From Atriophallophorus winterbourni (Eukaryota > Platyhelminthes > Trematoda > Plagiorchiida > Microphallidae), in assembly GCA_013407085.1 (NCBI GenBank), contig JACCGJ010004931.1, forward strand, positions 62,001 to 126,000: a stretch of DNA of 64,000 nucleotides, in the 5' to 3' direction. Below, in pieces: positions 45,180-56,600 of the stretch (positions within the stretch are counted from its first letter, which is position 1; each line of letters starts with the position of its first letter). Under the pieces are notes generated by a model. The model saw nothing but the letters and a program-made list of their open reading frames with translations, was not told where the DNA came from and did not search any database. The translations under genes and the position numbers were made by a program.

Positions 45180-47150
45180 GGCTCATACCGATAATTATAA
45201 TCAAATGTCATGACAACACGATCACTTAATCCTAAGAAACAAATTCGATCATAAGCTCTTCATTTGTGAATATGAGATCGAGGGTAGATTGGATTTGTTC
45301 TGGTCGAAATCGCGTTGGTTGTTGTACATGGTTATCAATTGGTGTGCAATCATTACTTCCTGAAGAAAACTTTTGAAAGAATTGACACTTATGATGTTTA
45401 TAGCAAGTGTCAGTACATTAAAATAACTAAGCAGGAGCAAAAGTGAGTAGGGAGCTCAGTGCAAAACGTATTGCATTAGAAAGAACAGTGTTATCGGTTG
45501 ATGATTAAGAAGGTGGCGATAAAACTATGCTAATAGGCACCTACGGTTACCCTCTCAAGTCAATGGAGCCAAACAGTTCATCTGGAACATATAGCTCAAG
45601 GGAGAGCAGTATAGTACAGTCGAGTTTTCATGCAAGTAGAGGAAAACACCGCCAAATTTTGTTACTCGAGCTCTTCTGTCAATAGTCATGTGTGGGATTG
45701 TGAGTTCAGTATCGTGTACAGAATGACGTAACCAGGTTTCTGTCACTGCACTCAAATCCTAAGGCGCTGCCATCACACGTGAATAGAGCTCAGAATGTTA
45801 CACAGAAAGCCATGAGCATTGGCGTAACTGCATGATAGAGATTTGATTTTTGTGGCAGATGAAGAACTCATAGTAGTGGATTCGCCGACCCAGAATTGCT
45901 CGGCTGCTCCAGGTTTTTTGTCCCGTGTGCATGTGTTTGATTGGGTGGTGAAATCATTTCGGGAACATTCATGCTCATGCGCTGTATGTCGTAAACAGCT
46001 CGAATACGAATATCAGGTGCCATTGGTACAACGCCTCGGGTATAATATCCTTCATCTCGTCTGTGCGGAATAATATTTTGAGAGCAGTTGACTGCTGAGA
46101 TTCCTTTTTTAAATGAAGGCGCTCAACGTGCCTCGTTAATATGCCGTTTAAAGCTAGGATTTCTTGTGAAAACCTCCATTCATTGCTGTCGTGTTGCAGT
46201 CGTTTACTTCACATTTCCTCGATCGAACTGGGTACACCATGAAAGATAACAGCTCGGCGATTGATAGCTTCTTTTTGCTAGATCTGGTGTATTGAGATGA
46301 GTTTGTTATTCTACCCACGGACCATCGGAAAATATTCGTACAGCGGATTTTTTGCAACTAAGAGGTGAGCAATATATTTTATGCATGTTATATAGATGTT
46401 AGTATTATACTCGTATCCTGTGTGAGTTCGCATGAGGTGAGTTGAAGTGTCGAAGTAATCGGGTCAAGGAAGCAGGTGATGCATTGATACCTAAGGTTTG
46501 ACAAAGATCATTTAATTGCTTCCTGTCATCTGCTACGCGTTGCTTTAACACCAGGGAATTTTAGTGTTCAAACTCTTCGGTCTTAGCTTATACACATCCT
46601 TCGATAATTTAACACTTCATTTGATTGACTACTAGTCTGCTTCGCAGAATTAGCGGTCATACCGAGTTGTTGGAATGGCGTTTGATTATCTTCTGGATCG
46701 AGCAGTGTTTCAGCTGTAGTTACAGCTTCCCCGTAAGACATACCGTTCACGTGGTTAAGTATTGTGTTTTGAGCTGTCTTCTGTTCTTCCTGACGCACAA
46801 AATATTGGAAAGACATTAACGTATTTTCAACTCGTTTAAGGTTCACCTGTAGAGCGAACATGAGTCTTTCCATAATTGAATCAGAGCTTTCGGCTCTTGA
46901 TAAATTACTATTTACTTTTAATCTGCATGGATTACATTCATAGAAGATGCCTGGTAATTTTTCATTATTAATTACAGTCACTGATTCGGATGATAAATAC
47001 TTGGCGCAGTTCGCATGAATAGCAGTTGAACACAAGTAACATTTAGCTTGACGCGATCTGGGACGTACCAGCTTTTGACAAAGTTTGCACTTTTTACAAG
47101 CCACGTCGACAGGTCCGTTTAAGATCACGTTGTCGGTCATGGTTACAATT
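45180..47150 (-). mobile_element. CR1-like element, 5' half (ORF1 and endonuclease remains)
   Basis: ORF1 at 47140-46583 is followed by degenerate sequence and then endonuclease pieces: AVTETWLRHSVHDTELTIPH and KFGGVFLYLHENSTVL (45755-45580) and an endonuclease end with the 'LGLSDRVVM' block (about 45230). No RT follows; the copy ends near 45180. Confidence 0.75.
46583..47140 (-). CDS. CR1-like ORF1 with PHD-type zinc finger
   Basis: 185 codons, open. Near the N-terminus CKLCQKLVRPRSRQAKCYLC, then IHANCAKY and FYECNPC give Cys4-His-Cys3 spacing, as in PHD fingers found in ORF1 of CR1 elements. The rest (coiled MERLMFALQVNLKRVENTLM, then polar) is typical of an RNA-binding, multimerising ORF1. 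Intact frame within a dead element. Confidence 0.75.
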   Translation of the reverse strand: MTDNVILNGPVDVACKKCKLCQKLVRPRSRQAKCYLCSTAIHANCAKYLSSESVTVINNEKLPGIFYECNPCRLKVNSNLSRAESSDSIMERLMFALQVNLKRVENTLMSFQYFVRQEEQKTAQNTILNHVNGMSYGEAVTTAETLLDPEDNQTPFQQLGMTANSAKQTSSQSNEVLNYRRMCIS

Positions 47151-47994
47151 TTGCCGGAGCGAACTGAGCTACGCGGCCACGTGGTAGTTTATTGATCGGT
47201 GGCTGTCGGTGGAGTGATCACAAACGGATGTGATTCAGTGAGATCCAGCGGGTTGTAAAAGGCTTATTACACCTTTACGCAAAATGGGCTGTTCTGCTAG
47301 CTTTAACCAGACAGCGTTGAAACAACTGTCAGTAAATTCAAGATGGTGAGAGCTTCATTGTATAAGAGTTGTTGCAATATTCTGGATTAGAATCTATGCT
47401 ACTTGCATAGGTAACGTTGGGTTGAAACTGGGAAAATTTGATTTTCGAGTATTCATGTTTCTCGGATTGAAATTGGTATAATCCGAGTGATCAAGTTGAG
47501 ACAAGTTTAATGATCCGATGATAAAGCGAGGACTAAGATCCAAAAGTATGCGAGCACAAATTTGTAGATGAACAAATCTGACCTAAGTTGATACTGGAGA
47601 TTCCGATCGTATAGGAGAGCGTAAAACATTGACCTGTGTTGGCCTTGCTTCCATTTTTTAGCACTTAGGTTGCAGAAACGTAAACAGGAAATATTTTCAT
47701 AAGTTCTGTAGATTTCTTCAGACCCTTTAAAGCGTTTCGTTTGCTCAGTCGAATAAATGTCCCAGGTTTAAGTGTCGGCGTAAGACTTCTGGTATGTCTC
47801 ATTTCGATCATGTAAATTATCATCTGTTAGGTCAGGCAGTTGATGTGCGGAGTTCAACATCGTGCGAATGATTCTACCAAACATGATTTACCCAGGGCTA
47901 TTTCCAGTGGCTGTGTGTGGAGTTGTTCGAAACATCTATAGCGCTTTTATCAAAGTTTCCTCCCGGTGTTCCCCAGCATGATGAATTTGTCAAT

Positions 47995-48130
47995 ATACTT
48001 ATCTTTCCATTGAAACAACACCCACCCCACGACCGGTTTGAGGCTCTTGCGCTCAGCAGGTAAGATCAGGATCCGCATGCCTTGAACAGTAGAAAAATGG
48101 TGAACAAGTTGCATTTGTTTGCCGACCAAA
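47995..48130 (-). mobile_element. Decayed hammerhead repeat
   Basis: ACCGGTCGTGGGG is kept on the minus strand (48037-48025), but CTGATGA is CTGCTGA, stem II is GCGCAAGAGCC, GAAA is CAAA and the stem I 5' strand is deleted. Body GATCCTGATCTTAC is as in the copy at 5235. Confidence 0.6.
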
Positions 48131-48299
48131 CTGTTCAGTCGCATGTGGGCACATACGAATTGGGTCTTGCGTTAACAGCATTTTAAGGTTGTGGAATTCT
48201 GCTATTTGTATTTGCCATTTACCGACCTAAACACTGACGGGATATTTTTGAGAATGCGATGGAAATGATTTTACTACCCCAACAAACGCATTAGTGTTC

Positions 48300-48430
48300 A
48301 TGCACACTTAGGTCCTACGGTCAAGCACGGATGATATATGGAGATGATATATGGTCTGACGAAACCTCTGTGTCAGGAAAGTTACGTTATTGAAGATTCA
48401 CCAAACTGATTGCATGCAACTATATTCACG
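48300..48430 (+). repeat. PLE tail repeat with hammerhead-like core
   Basis: TGGTCTGACGAAACCTCTG, TGTGTCAGGAAAG and the CCAAACTGATTGCATGCAAC end match 24490-24560; stem II is mispaired. Confidence 0.55.
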
Positions 48431-48603
48431 TCATTACGACTACTGCACGAAAGCTTGTATGTGTAATTTCGGTGGATGTGAGCAACACATCACTTTAATC
48501 AATAATACTGTTATTCATATTCACTTATATACATCAATATATACCGCGTAATTTGAATACTGCGTGTGGTTTATTCTCATTTTTATTCTTGGGCTGGTTG
48601 TTT

Positions 48604-48643
48604 CATTCAATTCAATACAATACAATACAATTCATTACAATTG
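48604..48643. repeat. Pentanucleotide repeat (TTCAA/TACAA)n
   Basis: About eight imperfect 5-bp units. Confidence 0.85.
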
Positions 48644-49159
48644 GTAGATATTATGGACAAGGCCAATCTTGACAAATCAAACACCGAGGCCTGTGTGACG
48701 TGAACTAGACGTTACCGAACAATCGCTATATACGATTACATCCGAGGAAAAACGTGAACCAAAAGGTATTGATTGCAAATAGATTGGAATGTCTCTGGAG
48801 TGCATAAATCCTGAATCGGTCAAAATTTCTAAGTCGACTTTTTATCCGCAATATGGATGCGGATCGACAGTCATGCCTTGCATCTTAATTGCAGAGAGAT
48901 AAGAGAAAGCAAGAAAAGAAGAAGAATAACAAGAAAATAGCTTCATCCGTGTACATCAATAACAAGGGACACTACAGAACGATCCAAACCGGAAGAAATC
49001 GTGTAAAGTATCAATAGCTGCGCGATTTTTCATCACATACATTTCATTTGTGTTTTCATTAGGTACGAACGGTACAGACACGATCAACGTGACCCGAAGC
49101 AACGGAGAAGTGGTAAACTAAGAGTGATCTTTATGCCACTGTTGATAACGCTGCGAAAA

Positions 49160-49928
49160 TAAATCCACGCAAGTGTGAGTGCCTTTAAGCGCATAGGCTT
49201 GAATGGCCATCAGGTCGGGATAGTACATAGAGAATACGCGTGACTTGAAACTCTAGAAAAATGAAAGGCAATGCTTGAACTGGTAACCATTTTTAGACAA
49301 AACCAAACAGTTAAGTCACTTGATTGCCCAGAATGCATATGTGGATTCAATGAAATGAATGGGCTTGGAAAAGTATTCGGTTTGTTATTATCGGTAAACT
49401 AAGAAACATGTGCCCTTCTAACCTATTAACAGAAATATTTAGTGGAACGATAAAAATGGTGCGCACATTGAATGGAAACAACCGTCAGACGAAGTTTCAA
49501 AAAACAAGCACCGTAAAACGTTTTTATATCAGTGAAAGATGTAAAATTAAACACTACTTCATTAGTATTCACACGTGTTCGGCGTTTTAAATCTCTAATT
49601 GAACAGTTATGTTATCAGGATTGCCAAACTATAATCGTTATACAGTCCTACTACTGTTGATATTTGAGTAAACATATCAATGGGTTAGCTCGCAGTGTGT
49701 GCTGCAATGCAGGTTCCTTCAACATATGTATTTGGGTGAAAGTTAATATATGTAAAGCTGAACTCACGAATCAGTTAGAAATTGCGCCTTATCTACGCCT
49801 AAAATGGAAGTAATAACCTTTTGTGGACATAATATATAGTTGTGACTACTCCCGTGCCAAGCCCATCCAAACTATTCACGAAGTTGATCACGACAGTCCA
49901 TATATAAATAATTATCGGCTCTATACGT
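49160..49928. other. No gene seen before the tRNA
   Basis: A decayed piece of the hammerhead-repeat body lies at 49070-49150; after it, AT-rich sequence without supported frames. Confidence 0.4.
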
Positions 49929-50002
49929 GGCCGCGTAGCTCAGTTGGTTAGAGCGTCGTGCTAATAACGCGAATGTCGTGGGTTCGATCCCCATCGTGGC
50001 CA
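49929..50002 (+). tRNA. tRNA-Ile (anticodon AAT)
   Basis: 74-nt cloverleaf: acceptor GGCCGCG/CGTGGCC with discriminator A, D-arm/A-box TAGCTCAGTTGG, anticodon stem TCGTG/CGCGA with loop CTAATAA (AAT at 49963-49965), T-arm/B-box GGTTCGATCCC. No intron. A TTTT run a few bases after the 3' end is a Pol III terminator. It closely resembles animal tRNA-Ile(AAU), so it is a gene rather than a SINE remnant. Confidence 0.95.
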
Positions 50003-50009
50003 GGTAGAT

Positions 50010-51039
50010 AATTTTCGCGCTATTACTATTTTCATTCTAGCTCATCATATCGTATACTTAAGATCTCGTTGACATATTTTTCATAAATTTACCAGAAATT
50101 CACGCGCAATCTGTTAGCAAGTGGTTCATTCCTCCATATTTTAATCGCTCGGTAAACAATGGTTTCTTGAAATATCTGAGTGATATCGCTAGTGCTCATC
50201 AATAACAAAGTCACGGTGGACCCTTAGGAGATCAACTTATTGGAACTGGAAAAATGAACAGAGCAAATCATATCAATGTTTACGCGAAGCAAACAAACTG
50301 AAGTCAAACGAACGCGATCTGTTGAAATGGCATTTGGTATTTATACTACTAACAAATCACAGGTACATAAATAAATTGTTTATTGAAACGGTAAAACCAC
50401 AACCTACCAAGTGGTAAAAGTAATGTTTGTCAAATTTGTATATGTAGTTAATAATAACATTTCATGTTTTGCAATTGAGAGTAAAACGCACTTTTTAATT
50501 TCTTCCGCGATTATTTTTAAAGTGAGCTGTACAGAACCGATGCTTACTCGGAGTGGTCCGTACCGTTTGAAGCTCTGACGCGCAAAGACGCAATCTGATT
50601 GGGCGAAACTGCGCGCTTCGTCCAAGCAAGCTGACCACAAGCAGACTTTGAAACTAAACGCTCTACCGCGGACACCGTGTAGGTGACATCAGTGGAAATC
50701 ATCCAACGTAAGCTGCGCACTACATTAACAAGTACGCTAACTCCAAAATGTGTTGTGGCCACGAGTATACCGTTAGAAATTCTGCTTGACACACTCAGGT
50801 TACGATTGTTAACCACGAAATCAAGTTAAATTCCTTAAAAGGACAGAACTAAGATGAACGCAAAGATTACAGAAACCGACCGTAAAATTGCGTTTACAAC
50901 CGAAGAAACTGACATATTGTAGCTGGTGCGGAGAGAGGGGCCGGAAATGAGAGCTGGCGAACATCTAGTCCCTTACTGCAACATATAGGTCATCGGTCCA
51001 ACATAAACCAGGTTACCCCCCCCCTGCGCACGCACGCAC
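50010..51039. other. No supported gene; C9/CACG simple repeat at its end
   Basis: Overlapping minus-strand frames at 50816-50404 have no family match. A run of nine C and a (CACG)n tract lie at 51016-51047. Confidence 0.4.
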
Positions 51040-51300
51040 GCACGACGATTGTGTCCAACGCTATTCGCGTTCATCCGCGAATCCCACAGCATAAGAGAAA
51101 GCCGATTGGCCAAAAGCGTTCATTACGCACAAATAACAAAACACACGCCTATCTTGTATAAACATATCAAATAACCGCAATACTGATCCTCAAGCATGTC
51201 TGTCCCGGTTGCCACTCCGATCTCATTTGTCAGTCGATTTCGTGTCAACCGAGACAATTCAAGCCCTCGCCACGCAGGGCTCATATGGCCGCCATTGACG
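51040..51300 (-). repeat. Dispersed repeat R, copy 3 (inverted)
   Basis: Reverse complement of the 44640-44960 repeat: AACGCTATTCGCGTTCATCC, CATTACGCACAAATAAC, CAAGCATGTCTGTCCCGGTT, GAAATCG block and GGGCTCATATGG. Confidence 0.65.
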
Positions 51301-52314
51301 ACTTGTATATCGTTCGATTGCGGCTGATGTTGTCAATCTTCTCATACTGCCGAAGACGTTGTCGTTCAAACCGTCCTAATGCAATCCTTCAGAAAACCAG
51401 TTCGCAATTGTCGTCGTCGGTCATGTTAGTGCTTCCTGCTCTTGTGTGTTGCAGGAGGGTGACTTTCTACATATCTTTCAAAAACTCGTGATTATCACTC
51501 ATCGCTAATCACTTTGCATCTCTGCAATATGCTCCATCAACAAGTGAAAGTATTGTGCGATGCACATTCACCACGAGACATTTCACTTGCCTCGCTACGT
51601 ATAATGTCACCTCATTCTTTTGTTACACACAATGATATCCCATTTGTCTTGTTGCCTAATCACAATATGAATCTTTACATTGTTTCAGTTTCAAAGCTGA
51701 CAGAATCACATGATATCATGATACTAATATCATGACATAATGCAACGCTGTTATCTTTAAGTGCTGCAAATAAAATTATTCAAAGAATTGCATACAGAAT
51801 AAGCACCACTTCTCTGTAACAAATGTCGGAGTTATTACACAGCAGAGGTGGTAACATTGCTCGCAGATGGGACAGCGCTCCCAATCTATCGTTTTTCGTG
51901 CGAACTCAGTTGCCTTATCGGAATCATGTTGACCACATACTCGTCGTCTAAAAACTCATCTAAATCCACGGGAGGTAGACGGCAGGTGGATGGGATGGGA
52001 TTTTGAATTAACGATCGTGCATTCGGTAATCATGAATGCCAAAACCAGTTCATCGTTGCGTTTAATGGCTGCAATGGTTGCTTCTTCATCATTACTGGCT
52101 ATCGAAGATGATATCTGACAATGCGTTATAACAAAACAATAAAAATGATTAACAACAACCACAGCGACAACAACAATAATATTTAATAAATATCATATAC
52201 ATTGAATTTCCCGATCTTGGGCTTCGTCGTAGTCACTGGGACTTTTAACTGTGCGCATAATAACACAAAGTCAATCATATTGCAGCCCACATGTGTAGGG
52301 CACATGTGATTGAA

Positions 52315-52450
52315 CAGGTTGGTCGTACCAATTTTATCCAACAGAGGTCTACAAGCTCAACTTGATTACCCTGATCGTACCCTACCTGTTGAGTGCAATC
52401 AGCACGAAGCCCATCGTGCCGGTGTGTGATGGAAATGCATGCGAAAAAGC
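52315..52450 (+). mobile_element. Decayed hammerhead repeat
   Basis: Stem I strand CCCTAC (52380-52385), CTGTTGA for CTGATGA, GTGC/GCAC stem II intact around AATCA, GAAG for GAAA; stem III lost. Body GGTTGGTCGTACCAATTTTA matches the 5.2 and 14.6 kb copies. Confidence 0.6.
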
Positions 52451-53411
52451 CTTTTTAACCGTTTATCGTTTCTATGGTAACGGTGAGTCATCTTTGTTTG
52501 CTACGGAAAGCATACTTTCGCTTTCTAATTTTTTAGTTAACCATCTTTTCAAATGTTCATTGTAATCAATATGGGCTAAAATTGGAGTGAACCCTGCTCT
52601 GCTGTGTCCTTCGGTTATTTATATACCACAACTATGTAAAAATGGTGAAGACTAAACTCGAACGGACCCGCTGTAAGACTTTGGAACCCCGGACCTTACA
52701 CTGCGTTGCCATTTGGATTCACTGTATATGTTACCCTGTCGATTTTTTAATTTTAATGTTACTTACACCGCAATAAATTATTGAACGGTTTCTGTATCCT
52801 AATTTCTCCGGAACTAAGTACTGTGGTTCCACTAATCAAACAGTCTGAGAGCTATATTCACATTAATACTCACTACTCGCCACGAATACGTTCAGAGATT
52901 TGTAGGTTCGATGATACCCATGTAAGGTTACAGGTGTTGGATTTGTGACGGCTCGTGTTAGCATGAATCCACTTGTAAGATTTCATGTCACACCCGTCAA
53001 AACATCGTTTTTGCACTACCAATGAATTACCAATGAATTACCGATTGTGATTATTTTCATCACATAACTGGGAGACCATCTTTAAACGATGTCTGCAAAA
53101 CGGCTTTCTTAGAGCAAGCTCAAATTTCCAGCGACCAATTGTTCGGAAACATCAAATTCTTGATCATAATCGGGTGAAAATAAGACTACAAACAGCACTG
53201 CAGAAACTGTGAGCCACTGAAAGCTATCTCAGCCAGTTGTTATCTCAGTTAAGGAGACCGCATGAATGCAGCGGTTTTTGTCGAAATTAATGCAACAAAT
53301 TCAGACCAAATTTCAAGCGAGCGAAAGAACAATCAGCCAATAAATGTGTGAAAATAAATTCAGTTCTATGATGCGATCATGAAATGAACAAAATGAAGAT
53401 TAAGAGAGAAA

Positions 53412-53632
53412 TCAATATCGGAATGAGGGATAATGCAGATTCATATTCAAGCCCCCAAGGTCAGGAGGCAATTTCCCATCTACAGGTTTCGGTACGTTTT
53501 CCGTGTATAGCCCAGCCTTGGAGCCAGATTCACGATAAAGACCGACGATGAACACGTCGTGTCCTCCCACAGATGTTGCTCTTCCGAATCCAGCCAATCG
53601 GTTAGATTTCCAGATCATTCGGCAAAACTGTG
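53412..53632 (-). CDS. CAP gene A exon 4: C-terminal half and stop
   Basis: QFCRMIWKSNRLAGFGRATS, then HDVFIVGLYRESG and LYTENVPKPVDGKLPPDLGG. The tail is about 17 residues longer than expected for the domain and ends PSFRY before TGA. Confidence 0.92.
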
Positions 53633-56600
53633 CTGGAATAGATAGATGGATAGAAGAAAATGGCTTTGTTAGATTTTACGAAGTTTCAGCAAACAAGATA
53701 TAAACAGTACGGTTGTATGGAGAAATTTGAATTACCATTCTTTCTTCAAATTTTTGCAATACTTACATTTCTTGCTTAAATAAACGGTTAAAAACCATAC
53801 AAATGAAATTTATTGCTGCTTGCAATTGCATAGAATTGCGCATCTGAGACGCATGGATAAATCAACCTAATAACGGATTTATCGTGCTTCAAACTTATGT
53901 AATATAAAGCACTATATTCTTCTCATGGTATACGAGAGGTGGCAGTTACGTCAATTTACGCGGCGTAAAACCCCGTTTGGTCCCAACGTCTCGTATGCAG
54001 CTGACCCACCCCTATGGTCAATCGGTTCAGCGTTAATCAGATCGATACCCATTTGACATGGATGTCGTCCGAAGGTGCACCTCGGCGCATCCTAGGCATG
54101 CACTCAAATTCAAAGTTTCGGCCTTTTTTTAAAAATCGTGCACTGATGTGGTATTGATTTGGAGCAAACGTGTTCATTAAGATCCGGCCAACAACTTAAT
54201 ACACCACAGTTATCTTACGCGTTTTATAAACATTGAAAAAGAAAAAAAAATGACAACACACAGTATGTTTTTACCGCATTTAAAATGGGTATCTGTAGCT
54301 TAAGTTGAATTTTAAACACGGTTTAATACGGATTACATATTAAAAAGAGTAAAGAAGGAGTTGAAAACCCGCGGTTAACAAGATAGACGGGGCTGATGAA
54401 ATCTTCACAATATGACACTCGTTGCTGCAACGGACAAATATTAATTAATGTTAAAATTATTCATATTTTTTTAATTAATTTTATAACAGCCTTTAGAACA
54501 TTTGTCACACGTTTAGCCGTGCACATGTGAACCAAGGCATCCATTGGTCTTGACGATATTTGGTTAGTGACTGATTGGTTTTGTATTCGTCTACACGTCT
54601 TAACACCGGGGAGGATTTCAATTAACTCTTTAGTTAGACGACCAATTAAATGTGGTGATTGGAGTTATACTTAATCACTTTCCCGATATTGACGAATGCC
54701 CTTGGTCTCACAATCTTCTGTGTCAAAATTGAAACGATGTTCAAAACTACTCTAACCGATTGTTTTCAAATTACTTTTCACGTCTACCCTCGTTTTGTGT
54801 CCAGCCGCTTATACTTCACACCAAGAAAACATGACAAAGTAAAAGTACGCGTTGGGTTTTTCTTCCCAAAATTTATGTATGTTCTCATCGAATGGGTCTT
54901 GAAACAAATGACAACTCACCTACGTTGTGCCAAATCAAGTTTATGCGATGCTCGATTGTGATTAATCCAGCAGGCAAGCTAACGCCTCAAAAAGCAAATC
55001 TCAGAGAGACAATACACATGTTTTGGTTCTGCGTGCACAATATTGTTAAACTTAGTCCTATTTTCTAACATTATACAAAAGGTTTCCTAATTTATCCAGG
55101 TTAAAATCTATTTATTAAGAAGAACCTTATTGTGAAATGCATATTTCTTTCGTGTAGTACTTTAGCAAAAATGTGGAATACGACAAAAGCATATAACAAT
55201 ATTTTAAAAAAATTAGACCCAAAATGGTTGAGCTAACATAATAATTCGAAAAATCGTAAGCAATTGTCGCCGAAGAATAAACATTGTGCAATTTTCCTTG
55301 TATCTTTTAGTTTATAATGCGTGGAATTATAGTCAAAGTATTAATTAAAAGCAAAATAAATCCTTTAAGTTTAACGCCAAAATTCGATTAACTTGTCGCC
55401 GTATTCTATGTAGATTCATACAAATGATAAACAAACAATTTGTTGCAGGAAACTTCAACCTTGAATAAAATATTATGATTTACAGGTTTATATGTTTGTA
55501 TTCATCCGATAGGGAAATTTTAATCAGGTTCCATATGACACGAATATCTGTGCTTAATTAGAAGAATTTCTGGAGTTTGAAGTAACTATTGTTCGGGCTA
55601 TGCATATCCGTCCTGCAAATCATATAGACATAAATTGCACGTGATTACATCGTGAACGCTTTGTATTTTACATACCCAATACAATCTGGTTGCACATATT
55701 TGGTGTATGTGTGACATGAAATCGTTAACTTGCTATTTTACGTCAGTCTATACGCATTACAACATTCACATGATGTGATTGATTTAGCTCGTATAAAAGA
55801 TTCAAGAATTTATGTTCACACAAATGCTTAAAAGATTAAAAACCAGGTGCCATCATTCCACTGTTTCAATACGCACTGATCCCACTTCATGATTGAAATA
55901 GAATTACGACTTGTCGCACTCTGATATAAAAATGTAGAAACACCTTTTGTACAAAATTACTTCGTCTGTAATGATAGTCGATGAACCGAAACGAAACATT
56001 TCGCTACTGACAAATTATTAAGTAGCTTATAATAGCAAATTTGTTTATAGACTCACCGGAATTCGGTTGGTTTTTCTCTTCCCCAAATTTGTGCTTCCTA
56101 ATTTCGGAATACCAATATCTGACGGCATCTTCCGCTGCAAATATACATTGAAAATGAATTTATTTCAAAATAAAGTTACGAAAGTTTGATTTCAATACAT
56201 CCATGATAATTTGATACAAAAATTTCGCTCCTACATTACAATGGTTTAAACATTGAAACGACAATATTTACATTACAATTAATACGCTTAATTGATTTGA
56301 TGTGATACTATCATCACGGATTTATTCGGAAAAATAAAAAAAATGCTTCAAGAGAACTATTTTTTATTATTTTAAATCACAAATTTAAAAAGTACTACTG
56401 CAATAATCTAAACGCGTTCTGGGACGTTCACTGGAAAGTTGTACAAATAATTAACGCCAACTTAAATGTACGTTGAAAGACGAATTCCAACCTTGAGTTC
56501 AAAATAAAATTAACTAATTATTCTATAATAAAATGTTTTATTAGCATTAACTAATCTTTCTAGTTCAACGCGATTTTAAACATGTGCACAATATTGACGT

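Noticed and set aside
50404..50816. Overlapping minus-strand frames near the tRNA as a gene
   Set aside because: No recognisable domain, no start or splice support; likely unclassified repeat sequence.
51016..51047. C9 and CACG tract as a regulatory site
   Set aside because: Simple repeat; nothing nearby for it to regulate.
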